Source of the DNA: Pseudomonadota bacterium
GTDB lineage: Bacteria; Pseudomonadota; Gammaproteobacteria; Steroidobacterales; Steroidobacteraceae
Assembly: GCA_023457495.1 (NCBI GenBank)
Contig: JAEWLQ010000082.1
Location: 74,811 to 138,810, forward strand
DNA length: 64,000 bases
Direction: 5' to 3'
Of this stretch, positions 9,031 to 17,287 are shown in pieces; position 1 is the stretch's first letter, and every line of letters starts with the position of its first letter. The notes under the pieces are model-generated. The model had not been told where the DNA came from. It ran no database searches and saw nothing but the letters and a program-made list of their open reading frames with translations. Position numbers and translations under genes: made by a program.

Positions 9031-9927
9031 ATGAAAAAAGCATGCGTGTTCGGCGGCTCGGGATTCCTGGGCTCCCACGTCGCCGATCAACTCAGCGACG
9101 CCGGTTATGAAGTCACGATCTTCGATCGCGTCGCGTCGCGATGGCTGCGCGCCGAGCAGAAGATGATCACCGGCGACATCCTCGACGGCGACGCGGTGAA
9201 CCGCGCGGTCGCGGGCGCGGAAGTCGTCTACAACTTCGCCGCATTGGCCGACCTCAACGCGGGCCTGGACAAACCGCAGCTCACCGCGCAGATCAACATC
9301 CTGGGCGCGATCAACATCCTCGAAGCCTGCCGGCACAATGCGGTGAAGCGCACGGTGTACGCGAGCACCGTCTACGTCTACAGCCGCGAGGGCGGCTTCT
9401 ACCGCTGCAGCAAGCAGGCCGCCGAACACTACGTCGAGGAATATCAGCGCGCGTATGGCCTCGATTACACGATCCTGCGTTACGGCTCGCTGTACGGTCC
9501 GCGCACCGACGACACCAACGGCCTCTACCGCGTAGTGCGCGAAGCGGTCGAACACGGCAAGATAAGCTACTACGGCAACGCCGATTCGATCCGAGAATAC
9601 ATCCACGTCGGCGATGCCGCGCGCGCGAGCGTCGTGGCGCTGGGCGACGACTTCCGCAACGAAAGCGTGGTGCTCACGGGACACGAACCGATGCGCGTCA
9701 TGGACCTCATGAAGATGCTCGCGGAAATCCTGGGTCTCGAGACGGAGATAGATTTCCGCGACCAGAAACTCTCCGGCCACTACGTCCGCACGCCGTATGC
9801 CTATCAACCCAAGCTCGGACGGAAGTACACGCCGCCGCTGCACGTCGATCTCGGGCAGGGCCTCCTGCAGCTGATCGAGGATGTGCGCGGCAGACTCGAG
9901 AGCGGAAACAAGGATACGAAGCGATGA
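9031..9927 (+). CDS. NAD-dependent sugar epimerase/dehydratase (extended SDR)
   Basis: This 298-residue extended short-chain dehydrogenase has the NAD motif GGSGFLG (8-14) and the catalytic pair Y124xxxK128 in FYRCSKQAAEHY, with an upstream ASTVYVYS segment supplying the serine/threonine. Such enzymes epimerise or dehydrate nucleotide sugars. It is shorter than GalE (about 338) and closer in size to reductases. It lies nine bases after the dehydrogenase and overlaps the methyltransferase by four bases (ATGA), so it is in the same operon. The product cannot be predicted. Confidence 0.85.
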   Translation: MKKACVFGGSGFLGSHVADQLSDAGYEVTIFDRVASRWLRAEQKMITGDILDGDAVNRAVAGAEVVYNFAALADLNAGLDKPQLTAQINILGAINILEACRHNAVKRTVYASTVYVYSREGGFYRCSKQAAEHYVEEYQRAYGLDYTILRYGSLYGPRTDDTNGLYRVVREAVEHGKISYYGNADSIREYIHVGDAARASVVALGDDFRNESVVLTGHEPMRVMDLMKMLAEILGLETEIDFRDQKLSGHYVRTPYAYQPKLGRKYTPPLHVDLGQGLLQLIEDVRGRLESGNKDTKR

Positions 9928-10766
9928 GCCTCAGATCGATTGCGAAGAGTTCCGTCGCCCAGATGACCCGGCTGTTCGGTGATACGCGCGTGGGGCGCTT
10001 CATGTCCGAACAGATCACCGAGGGCGCGATATCGCGCGTCCGCACGATCCGGCATGGCCAGACCTCGCTGAGCTTCTGCGTGCCGAATGCGCTGAACCAC
10101 GATCGCGCCGCGACCTTCTCGACGAAGGAGCCCGAAACTCTGCGCTGGCTCGATTCGATTTCGGAGAACTCCGTGTTGTGGGACGTCGGTGCGAATGTCG
10201 GGCTCTACTCCTGCTATGCCGCGAAGGCGCGGGCCTGCCGCGTCATCGCGTTCGAACCCTCCGTGTTCAATCTCGAGCTGCTCGCGCGCAATGTCCACGT
10301 GAACGGTCTCACGGACCGGATCACGATCGTGCCGTTGCCGCTGTTCGAAAAGGTGTCCGATGGCGTGCTCAACATGAGCTCGACGCGCGCCGGCGGCGCG
10401 CTCTCGACCTTCAATGAGTCGTACGGGTTCGACGGCAAGCCGCTGCAGTCCGTGTTCCAGGTGCGTACCATCGGACTGCCGCTCGATTCCGCGCTCGAAC
10501 TACTGGCGTTGCCGCAGCCCGATTACCTCAAGATGGACGTCGACGGCATCGAGCACCTGATCCTGCGCGGCGGCGCCCGCGTGCTGTCCCGGATCAAAGG
10601 TTTGTCCGTCGAAATCAACGACGCGTTTGAGGAACAGGCCCGCGAGTGCGAGCGCCTGCTGAGCGCGGCGGGGCTAACGATGACCGGCAAGGAACGCGCT
10701 GACATGTTCGAGACCGGCGACGAGGCTTATCGCCGCACGTTCAACCAGGTGTGGAGCCGCGCATGA
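9924..10766 (+). CDS. FkbM-family SAM-dependent methyltransferase
   Basis: This 280-residue protein has the FkbM features: SAM motif I WDVGANVGLYS (86-96), an acidic residue after strand 2 in VIAFEPS, and the LKMDVDGIEHLILRGG motif near 200. FkbM enzymes mostly O-methylate sugars or polyketide hydroxyls. The start is fixed by an ATGA overlap with the epimerase. It probably methylates a hydroxyl of a sugar residue of the surface polymer. A second, unrelated methyltransferase lies at 12260, so the repeat unit may carry two methyl groups. Confidence 0.87.
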   Translation: MSLRSIAKSSVAQMTRLFGDTRVGRFMSEQITEGAISRVRTIRHGQTSLSFCVPNALNHDRAATFSTKEPETLRWLDSISENSVLWDVGANVGLYSCYAAKARACRVIAFEPSVFNLELLARNVHVNGLTDRITIVPLPLFEKVSDGVLNMSSTRAGGALSTFNESYGFDGKPLQSVFQVRTIGLPLDSALELLALPQPDYLKMDVDGIEHLILRGGARVLSRIKGLSVEINDAFEEQARECERLLSAAGLTMTGKERADMFETGDEAYRRTFNQVWSRA

Positions 10767-11524
10767 ACCGGCAACAGGCGACACAGCGGATCCGCGAGCA
10801 GCTCCGCGCCGGTGCTGCTTCCATCGGCAGCTGGATCCAGATCCCGCACCCTTCGATCGCCGAGATCTTGGGCAGGGCCGGCTACGACTGGGTCGCCGTC
10901 GACATGGAGCACGGCACCGTGTCGGCGCACCAGCTTCCGGACCTGTTCCGCGCGCTCGAACTCGGCGGCACGCTGCCGCTGGCGCGAGTCGCGCAGGGCG
11001 CGGTGAAAGACTGCAAGCAAGCGCTCGACGCCGGCGCGGGTGGCATCATCGTGCCGATGATCGAGAGCGCGGAGCAGTTGGTCGCCGTGCGGGACGCCTG
11101 CCGCTGGCCGCCGGCCGGCACGCGCGGCGTCGGTTTCTCGCGCGCGAACCTGTTCGGTAAATATTTCACGGACTATCGCGCCGAGGCGCAGGCGCCGCTG
11201 CTCGTGGCGATGATCGAACACGTGCGCGCGGTCGAACGTCTCGACGAAATCCTGCAGGTGGAAGGCCTGGACGCGATCCTCATCGGCCCGTATGACCTGT
11301 CCGCGTCGATGGGCCTGACCGCGCAGTTCGAGCACGCGGATTTCCGCACGGCCATGCAGCGCATCCACGAGGTATCGCGCAATCGCAAGGTACCGAGCGG
11401 CATCCATGTCGTCGCGCCGTCGCGCGACCAGCTGCAGGCGCGCCTGTCGGAAGGATTCCGGTTCATCGCGTATTCGATCGACTCGGTCATGCTGGAGCAC
11501 GCCTCGCGTCATGAACGACTTTGA
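10763..11524 (+). CDS. HpcH/HpaI-family pyruvate-dependent aldolase
   Basis: This 253-residue class II aldolase family makes or cleaves 2-keto-3-deoxy acids from pyruvate and an aldehyde, using a divalent metal. Visible are VAVDMEHG (44-51), the catalytic Arg R121 in GTRGVGFS, the metal ligand E152 in MIEHVRAV, and D178 in IGPYDLSAS. I prefer ATG 10763 (ATGA overlap, TGGAG seven bases upstream) over an in-frame GTG at 10751. Catabolic homologues sit in rhamnonate or homoprotocatechuate pathways. Here, beside a KdsB-like CMP transferase and with no PEP-dependent synthase nearby, it may build the carbon skeleton of a keto-deoxy sugar acid. Confidence 0.88.
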   Translation: MNRQQATQRIREQLRAGAASIGSWIQIPHPSIAEILGRAGYDWVAVDMEHGTVSAHQLPDLFRALELGGTLPLARVAQGAVKDCKQALDAGAGGIIVPMIESAEQLVAVRDACRWPPAGTRGVGFSRANLFGKYFTDYRAEAQAPLLVAMIEHVRAVERLDEILQVEGLDAILIGPYDLSASMGLTAQFEHADFRTAMQRIHEVSRNRKVPSGIHVVAPSRDQLQARLSEGFRFIAYSIDSVMLEHASRHERL

Positions 11525-12263
11525 ATCCGACTGCGAAGGCTACGGACGGCTGCGTTTTCCCGGTGGCCGGCGCAATGACAACGCGGATTTCCGCTTGCAG
11601 GCGAATGATCGCGGTCGCGCGCACGATTTCCTGTTCTTTTTCGATTCGCGCGGCGTGGGCCGCGCGTTCGCAGGTTCGATCGCCGATCGTCTCGTCCGTC
11701 ACGCGGAGACCGGCGCCCGCAGTTACCTGCTGGCGTGCCGGCCGCTCGACCTCACCACCTGGGCGACGCTACTCAATTTCCTCGCTGCCAACGAACTGAC
11801 GCCGCGGCGCATCGTGACGAACATGGGCTTCGTGGACTTCACGCCGAAGAAGCAGTCGATCCTCGACGACGCCGTGCGCCAGGTCGACACGCTGCTCGGC
11901 CCCGGTGTCGCGAGTTCGCACTTCTGCGAACGCACCCTGTCGTCGGCGGGCGAAGACATTCCGCTGTATTCCATGACATATGGCGATGCCTATCACCAGT
12001 GCATCGAAGCCCTGGCCGCGAAGTGTCTGCTGCTGGTCGTCAACACGCCGCCCGTTGATCGCGACATCCGAGTGCCGCGTCAACGCCCGGCGTCGTTCTT
12101 CGACGCGGTGGAGCAGGGCAATGCCTTCAATCGATCCATCGGCGGTGCCACCGTTGTCGAGCCGCCGCAGTTCGACGAACGCCACACGTACGACGCCGTC
12201 CACTACACCGATGCGGGCAACGAAGTGATCTTCGAGAAAATCCGGGAGCAATTGCAGTCATGA
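11511..12263 (+). CDS. Hypothetical protein, possibly SGNH-hydrolase-like
   Basis: This 250-residue protein, starting at ATG 11511, overlaps the aldolase by 14 bases. I do not recognise it with confidence. It begins with a charged 30-residue segment, then HDFLFFFDSRGVGRAF, alternating hydrophobic strands, and ends with YDAVHYTDAGNEVIFEKI. The terminal D-x-x-H-x-T-x-x-G arrangement (H231) resembles block V of SGNH/GDSL hydrolases, and the DSRG near residue 47 could be a divergent block I, which would make it a sugar O-acyl esterase or transferase. No signal peptide is seen. It is locked into the operon by overlaps on both sides. Confidence 0.55.
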   Translation: MNDFESDCEGYGRLRFPGGRRNDNADFRLQANDRGRAHDFLFFFDSRGVGRAFAGSIADRLVRHAETGARSYLLACRPLDLTTWATLLNFLAANELTPRRIVTNMGFVDFTPKKQSILDDAVRQVDTLLGPGVASSHFCERTLSSAGEDIPLYSMTYGDAYHQCIEALAAKCLLLVVNTPPVDRDIRVPRQRPASFFDAVEQGNAFNRSIGGATVVEPPQFDERHTYDAVHYTDAGNEVIFEKIREQLQS

Positions 12264-13237
12264 AGGAAGAGGATATCCGGCCGAAGAAGATCTTCGACGA
12301 ATACCTGCGCCTGGCCGAGGCCGACACGCGCAAGTATTTCGCGGACGTGCAGCGCGCAAGATGCGCGTGTCCCGCCTGCGACGGTCCGGGCGAGTTCGCA
12401 TTCGAGAAGCATGGTTTCGCATACGACAGCTGCCCTTCTTGCCACACGTTGTTCGTGAATCCGCGCCCGGTGCCCGACGCGTTCTCGCGTTACTACACCG
12501 AATCAGAATCGTCGAAGTTCTGGGCGACCACTTTCTACAAAGAGACCGCCGACGCCCGCCGCGAGAAGTTGTGGAAGCCCAAGGCGAAGATGGTGATCGA
12601 CGCTCTGGCTCGCTATGGAGCGACCAACCACACCGTGATCGACATCGGCGGCGGCTTCGGCCTTTTCGCGCTCGAGATGCGTGCGCAGTCGGGCCGCGAC
12701 GTGACCGTCATCGAGCCGGGTCCGCGGCTCGCGGATGCCTGCCGCGAGAAGGGGCTGCACGTCGTACAGAAATTCCTCGAGCAGGTCGAAGACGCGGAAC
12801 TGCCGCGCGGCGGCCGTGCGTTCGTCAGCTTCGAACTGTTCGAACACCTGCACAGCCCCGAAGCGTTCCTGCGCCACGTGATGTCGCTGATGCGCGCGGG
12901 TGACGTGTTTCTGCTGACCACGCTGTCGGGCACGGGCGTCGACATCCAGGCGTTGTGGCAGGATTCGAAGTCCGTCTCTCCGCCGCACCACCTCAACTTC
13001 CTGAATCCGTCGTCGGTCGGCGTGCTGATGCGCCGGCTCGGATTCGAAGTGCTCGAGGTGACGACGCCGGGCAAGCTCGACGTCGACATCCTCGTGAACA
13101 ACCAGGTGTTCATCAAAGACCGCTTCTGGAAGACTTTCGTCGCCTCGGCGACCGAAGAGCAGCGCGCGCAATGGCAGACGCTCATATCCGCTTCCGGATG
13201 GAGCTCCCACATGATGGCCGCCTGCCGCAAGCCCTGA
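12260..13237 (+). CDS. Class I SAM-dependent methyltransferase with N-terminal zinc-ribbon-like motif
   Basis: This 325-residue protein carries a CxxC...CxxC pattern (C37/C40 and C58/C61) ahead of a Rossmann methyltransferase with motif I TVIDIGGGFGLFA (125-137) and acidic VIEPGPR. A SFELFEHLHSPEAFL segment matches the post-II region of UbiE/COQ5-like and sugar C-methyltransferases. The zinc-ribbon plus methyltransferase order is like TylCIII/NovU sugar C-methyltransferases, although those are longer (about 410). It overlaps the previous gene by four bases (ATGA). It could C- or O-methylate the sugar made by this operon. Confidence 0.85.
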   Translation: MKEEDIRPKKIFDEYLRLAEADTRKYFADVQRARCACPACDGPGEFAFEKHGFAYDSCPSCHTLFVNPRPVPDAFSRYYTESESSKFWATTFYKETADARREKLWKPKAKMVIDALARYGATNHTVIDIGGGFGLFALEMRAQSGRDVTVIEPGPRLADACREKGLHVVQKFLEQVEDAELPRGGRAFVSFELFEHLHSPEAFLRHVMSLMRAGDVFLLTTLSGTGVDIQALWQDSKSVSPPHHLNFLNPSSVGVLMRRLGFEVLEVTTPGKLDVDILVNNQVFIKDRFWKTFVASATEEQRAQWQTLISASGWSSHMMAACRKP

Positions 13238-13268
13238 ACGAACACTTCGACCCAGACAGGAATCGAAC

Positions 13269-14021
13269 ATGCGCATCCTCGCCTTGATCCCCGCCCGCAT
13301 GGGCAGCAGCCGCTTCCCCGGCAAGCCCATGGCCCTCATCGGTGGCAAACCGATGATCGGCCACGTGTACGAACGCGTGAGCCGCAACAAGCTGCTCACC
13401 GCGACCGCCGTGGCCACATGCGACAAGGAAATCGCGGACTACGTGGTTTCAATCGGTGGTGAAGCCGTCATGACCAGCGACAAACACGAGCGCGCGTCCG
13501 ATCGATGCGCCGAGGCGCTGCTCGCGATGGAGAAGAAATACAACGTGCGTTACGACATCGTCGTGATGGTGCAGGGCGACGAGCCGATGACCCATCCCGA
13601 CATGCTCACCGAGGCGCTGACGCCCATGCAGCGGGACGCGTCGATCCGCATCGTCAATTTGCGCGCGCCGATCAGCGGCGACCACGAGTGGCGCGACAAG
13701 AACTGCATCAAGGTCGTGTGCTCGCGCGCGGGCGACGCCATCTTCTTCTCTCGGCAGCCGATCCCGACGAACGTGTCGCTCGACGGACGCAATGTCTGGA
13801 AGCAGGTATGCATCATCCCATTCCGCCGCGACTTCCTGATCGAATACACGCGCATGGAACCGACGCCGCTCGAGATCGCCGAGTCCGTCGACATGATGCG
13901 CCTGCTCGAACACGGACACCCGGTGCGCATGATCGACACGAAGTTCCAGACGCAGGCAGTCGACACCCCCGCGGATCTCGAACGCGTCGCGAAGATCATG
14001 AGCGAGCAGGGCGCGGTCTGA
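13269..14021 (+). CDS. KdsB-like CMP-sugar-acid cytidylyltransferase
   Basis: This 250-residue nucleotidyltransferase couples CTP to the anomeric hydroxyl of a keto-deoxy sugar acid. The nucleotide loop IPARMGSSRFPGKP (7-20), the HERASDRCAEA segment (73-83) equivalent to KdsB HxSGTDR, and VQGDEP (101-106) are all visible. The length matches KdsB (about 248). The SGT of KdsB is replaced by ERAS and the later part is divergent, so the substrate is probably not Kdo itself. An AGGA site lies nine bases before the ATG. With the upstream aldolase it implies a CMP-activated ulosonic-type sugar. Confidence 0.88.
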   Translation: MRILALIPARMGSSRFPGKPMALIGGKPMIGHVYERVSRNKLLTATAVATCDKEIADYVVSIGGEAVMTSDKHERASDRCAEALLAMEKKYNVRYDIVVMVQGDEPMTHPDMLTEALTPMQRDASIRIVNLRAPISGDHEWRDKNCIKVVCSRAGDAIFFSRQPIPTNVSLDGRNVWKQVCIIPFRRDFLIEYTRMEPTPLEIAESVDMMRLLEHGHPVRMIDTKFQTQAVDTPADLERVAKIMSEQGAV

Positions 14022-14046
14022 GCCGCGCGCAAGTCCGGCGCACTTC

Positions 14047-15897
14047 ATGACCGACGACACCGCCACACTGCTGATCCTGGGTGCCGACGCCCCGGGCACC
14101 TCGGCGCGCGCGTGGCGTTGGGGCGGCCCGGCGGACGGCCAGTCTCGGCTCGTAGTCGACTTCCTCGAATCGAACGCCGATGAAATCCGCCGGCGGTATC
14201 TCGCATGGGTGCAGGAACTCGGCGACCTCGTCGTGGACGGCAAGCCGCTGCGCACGCGCTTCGAGTTCGCGGACGGTGTTAATCCGTGGTCTCTTTCGGT
14301 GTTCGTCGAGCAAAGTCCCTGGCGACAGCTGTCGGTCGAACCCATCCTCAAGGTGATGGCGATCGAACTACTGCTCGAGCGCGAGCCGCCGGCGCGGGTC
14401 AGGTACGAGGGTTCCGATCGCGATCTCGCCGACATCCTGCGCAACGTGTGCGCGCGCCGGAACATGCCGTTCGACGCCACGCTCCTGCCAGCGCGCGCCG
14501 CGCCGCCGGCAGCGTCGTGGCGCCACCGGCTGCCGCAGTCGGTGCAGGCATTCCTCGGCCTTGTCTATCTCGCGCTCACGCGGGTTCCGCTGCGCAAGCC
14601 GACTCCCGCGCCGGATCGCACGGGGCGACGCATCGTGATCTGCGCGCCGTACTTCAACAACAACGGCAGCGAGGCGGGTGCGCGCGACTTCGAGTCGCAT
14701 TTCTGGACGGTGCTGCCGGCGCTGCTGGAATCGGGCGGCTACCAGGTCACTTGGCTGCACAGCTTCTACGCACACGCGGCGACGCCCGACATCGGCGAGG
14801 CGCGACGGCAGATCCGCAAACTCAACGATTCGCGCGGCGCGCACGGCACGCACCTGCTGCTGCAGGCGTTCCTGACGATTGGCGGGTTCCTGAAACTCGC
14901 GGGACGTTTGTGCGCGACCGCGTGGCGATCGCGCGCGGGTGAGCGCGTGTTGAGCGCGAGCGTGCCTTACTGGCCGCTCATGAGAGCCGACTGGGCCAAG
15001 GCATTCCGCGGCGCAGGCTGCGTCGAGAATCTGCTCTTCTCGGAATGTTTCGACCGGGCGCTCAAATTCCTGCCGCGCCAGGACGAGGGCCTGTACCTCA
15101 TGGAATGCCAGGGTTGGGAGCGTGCGCTGTGTCACGCGTGGCGCCGCTGGGGCCATGGCCGCCTGGCGGGCTCGGTGCACTCGACGATCCGCTACTGGGA
15201 TCTGCGTTATCACTGCGATCCGCGCCGCTACGCTGATGCCGCGAACCGCCTGCCCGGACCCGATGTCGTCGTCGCGAACGGTGCCGCCGCGTGCCGGCAG
15301 TACCTGTCGACGTGTGGACCCCGAGAGCCCGTCGTGGAAGGCGAGGCCGTGCGCTACCTGCATCTCGCGAAGCCGTCGCGCGCGGCCGCGCCGGCCGTCG
15401 CGCGGGATGCGCTCGACGTCCTCGTGCTCGGCGACTATCTACCCGACAACACCGATTCGCTCATGAGGCTGGTCGAGGAGGCCGGCGCGGGCGCCTGCGC
15501 GGCCATCGCCGTGCGCGTGAAGGCGCATCCCAACAGCCCCGTGTCGCCGGACCGTTACCCGCGGCTGCGCGTGACGGTGGCCACAGGCGAGGTCTCCGCG
15601 CTAGCGGGGGATGCGGACCTGGTTGTGTCGGGCAATCTCACCTCGGCCGCGGTCGATGCGTACGTCGCGGGTGCGAGGGTTCTGGTGCTCGACGACGGCA
15701 GCAGACCCAACTACAGCCCGCTGCGCGGCGAGCCCGGCGTGACCTTCGTCCGCAGTGCCGCCGACCTGCGTGCCGCGATCGACGCGTCCGGATCCGCGTC
15801 CGCGGTCGAGTGCGCGCGCACCGACTTCTTTCACACCGACATGCGTCTGCCGCGCTGGCGCCACTACTTCGGAATCGAGGCCCGGGAATCCGCCTGA
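14047..15897 (+). CDS. LIC13510/TIGR04326-like surface carbohydrate biosynthesis protein
   Basis: This 616-residue protein has no signal peptide. The first 120 residues hold an acidic ribbon with SVEPILKVMAIELLL, and a basic linker near 150-200 is followed by VICAPYFNNNGSEAGARDFES. The C-terminal half has GT-B-like elements such as VKAHPNSP and DLVVSGNLTSAAVDAYVAG. I associate this layout with the Leptospira LIC13510 (TIGR04326) group of surface-carbohydrate proteins, from memory only. It would pair naturally with the LIC12162-like gene at 6219 and the CMP transferase just upstream, as a transferase for the CMP-activated sugar. Function remains unproven. Confidence 0.62.
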   Translation: MTDDTATLLILGADAPGTSARAWRWGGPADGQSRLVVDFLESNADEIRRRYLAWVQELGDLVVDGKPLRTRFEFADGVNPWSLSVFVEQSPWRQLSVEPILKVMAIELLLEREPPARVRYEGSDRDLADILRNVCARRNMPFDATLLPARAAPPAASWRHRLPQSVQAFLGLVYLALTRVPLRKPTPAPDRTGRRIVICAPYFNNNGSEAGARDFESHFWTVLPALLESGGYQVTWLHSFYAHAATPDIGEARRQIRKLNDSRGAHGTHLLLQAFLTIGGFLKLAGRLCATAWRSRAGERVLSASVPYWPLMRADWAKAFRGAGCVENLLFSECFDRALKFLPRQDEGLYLMECQGWERALCHAWRRWGHGRLAGSVHSTIRYWDLRYHCDPRRYADAANRLPGPDVVVANGAAACRQYLSTCGPREPVVEGEAVRYLHLAKPSRAAAPAVARDALDVLVLGDYLPDNTDSLMRLVEEAGAGACAAIAVRVKAHPNSPVSPDRYPRLRVTVATGEVSALAGDADLVVSGNLTSAAVDAYVAGARVLVLDDGSRPNYSPLRGEPGVTFVRSAADLRAAIDASGSASAVECARTDFFHTDMRLPRWRHYFGIEARESA

Positions 15898-16811
15898 TGA
15901 AGATACTGCTCACGGGCGCCACAGGATTGTTGGGCCGCTACATCCTCGAACACCCCGACGCGACCGGGCACGACATCGTCGCGTTGTCGCGCGGCGAACA
16001 CGCGGAGCTTGCGTCGATGCCGCGGCTGCGCCGCGTCGCACTGGCGTTCGAGCAGCGCGCGCAGATCGCGAGCCTCGTGCGCGAGTTCGAGCCGGACTGG
16101 ATCGCGCATGCGGGCGGCGAGGGCAACGTCGACAAGGTGCAGCAGGATCCGTCGGGGTATGCAGCCAACAACCTCGAGTTCCCAACATTCCTGATGTCGG
16201 AGGCGTCGCGCGCGAAAGCGCGCTGGATGACGTTCTCGTCGAATGGCGTCTATGGCGGCGACCGCGCGCCGTATTCCGAGAAGTCGTCCGCGCAGCCACT
16301 GCACGAATACGGCCGATTCAAGGCGGAAGTGGACACGCGCACGCGCGAATACCCGGGGCAGTGGGTGATTTACCGTCCCACCGTCTCCTACGGCTGGAAC
16401 CACCCGTTCGGCCGCGCGAACCCGGTCAGCGGTTTCCTGCCGCGGCTCGCCCAGGGCGCGGAGCTGCGCATGGTCGACGACCAGTTCGAGAATCCGCTGT
16501 ACGCGGGCGATGCCGCCGAAGTCTTCTGGCGCGCGATCGGTAGGGACTACCACGGTGAGCTCAATGTCGCCGGCGGTGACACGCGCGTGAGCCGCCACGA
16601 ATGGATGATCGCGGTCGCGCGCGCGTTCGGATTCGACGGCGCGCGAATCAAAGTCGCGAAGCTGGGCGACTTCCCGAACGCGACGCTCCGCCCGCGCGAC
16701 ACGAGCTTTGATATCCGCCGGCTCGTCCACGATCTCGACTACAGTCCCGCCACCGTGCAGCAAGGTGCTGAGCTCATGGCGGCAGATTTCCGAAGAAGGC
16801 CCTCCACATGA
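15897..16811 (+). CDS. RmlD-like NAD(P)-dependent sugar reductase/epimerase
   Basis: This 304-residue extended SDR has TGATGLLG (6-13), FSSNGVYGG (113-121) and the catalytic Y138xxxK142 in EYGRFKAE. The layout and length fit dTDP-4-dehydrorhamnose reductase (about 290-300), which makes the last step to dTDP-rhamnose. The usual RmlD signature is only partly matched, so it may reduce a different 4-keto sugar. The ATG overlaps the preceding stop by one base (TGATG). With the cupin and RmlB immediately downstream it gives a complete keto-sugar branch from dTDP-glucose. Confidence 0.8.
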   Translation: MKILLTGATGLLGRYILEHPDATGHDIVALSRGEHAELASMPRLRRVALAFEQRAQIASLVREFEPDWIAHAGGEGNVDKVQQDPSGYAANNLEFPTFLMSEASRAKARWMTFSSNGVYGGDRAPYSEKSSAQPLHEYGRFKAEVDTRTREYPGQWVIYRPTVSYGWNHPFGRANPVSGFLPRLAQGAELRMVDDQFENPLYAGDAAEVFWRAIGRDYHGELNVAGGDTRVSRHEWMIAVARAFGFDGARIKVAKLGDFPNATLRPRDTSFDIRRLVHDLDYSPATVQQGAELMAADFRRRPST

Positions 16812-17287
16812 CCCAGAACACCAAAACACTGCGAACCCGCGTCTTCGACGCTCCGAAGTATTTTTCCAAGAACCATCAGGGAGCGGTGAACGGCTTCGTC
16901 GTTTCGCTGTACAAGGACTGGGAGAAACAGTTCGCGGCCGAGCCCAAGCAGGTCTACTTGAACTGCTGCCTGCCAGGCGAGCAGAAGGGTCCGCACCTTC
17001 ATATGCGCCGCTGGGATTACTTCACGACCATCCGCGGCGCCGCGCGCTTCGTGATCAAGTACGGCCCCGGGGACTACGAGGAGATCGACGTCGTCGTGAA
17101 CGACGGCGCGGGCATCAAGGTAGTCGAGGTGCCGCCGGCGGTGCCGTGTCTCATCGTGAACATTGGCCTTCAGGACGCGTGGGTCATCAACATGCCCAAC
17201 CCGGCCTGGCATCCCGACAATCCGGACGACAACCCGGTCGACTACGGTGACTACGTGCCGAGCCCGTTCCCGGAAGCCGCGCGATGA
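16808..17287 (+). CDS. RmlC-like cupin sugar epimerase/isomerase
   Basis: This 159-residue single-domain cupin carries KGPHLHMRRWDYFTTIRG (60-77), with two histidines placed as in metal- or substrate-binding cupins, and ends in VNIGLQDAWVINMPNPAWHP. It sits between an RmlD-like and an RmlB gene with four-base overlaps at both ends, so a role in dTDP-4-keto sugar isomerisation (RmlC or FdtA/QdtA type) is likely. It is shorter than RmlC (about 180) and the RmlC motif GLHFQ is replaced by GPHLH, so a strict 3,5-epimerase assignment is uncertain. Confidence 0.72.
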   Translation: MTQNTKTLRTRVFDAPKYFSKNHQGAVNGFVVSLYKDWEKQFAAEPKQVYLNCCLPGEQKGPHLHMRRWDYFTTIRGAARFVIKYGPGDYEEIDVVVNDGAGIKVVEVPPAVPCLIVNIGLQDAWVINMPNPAWHPDNPDDNPVDYGDYVPSPFPEAAR

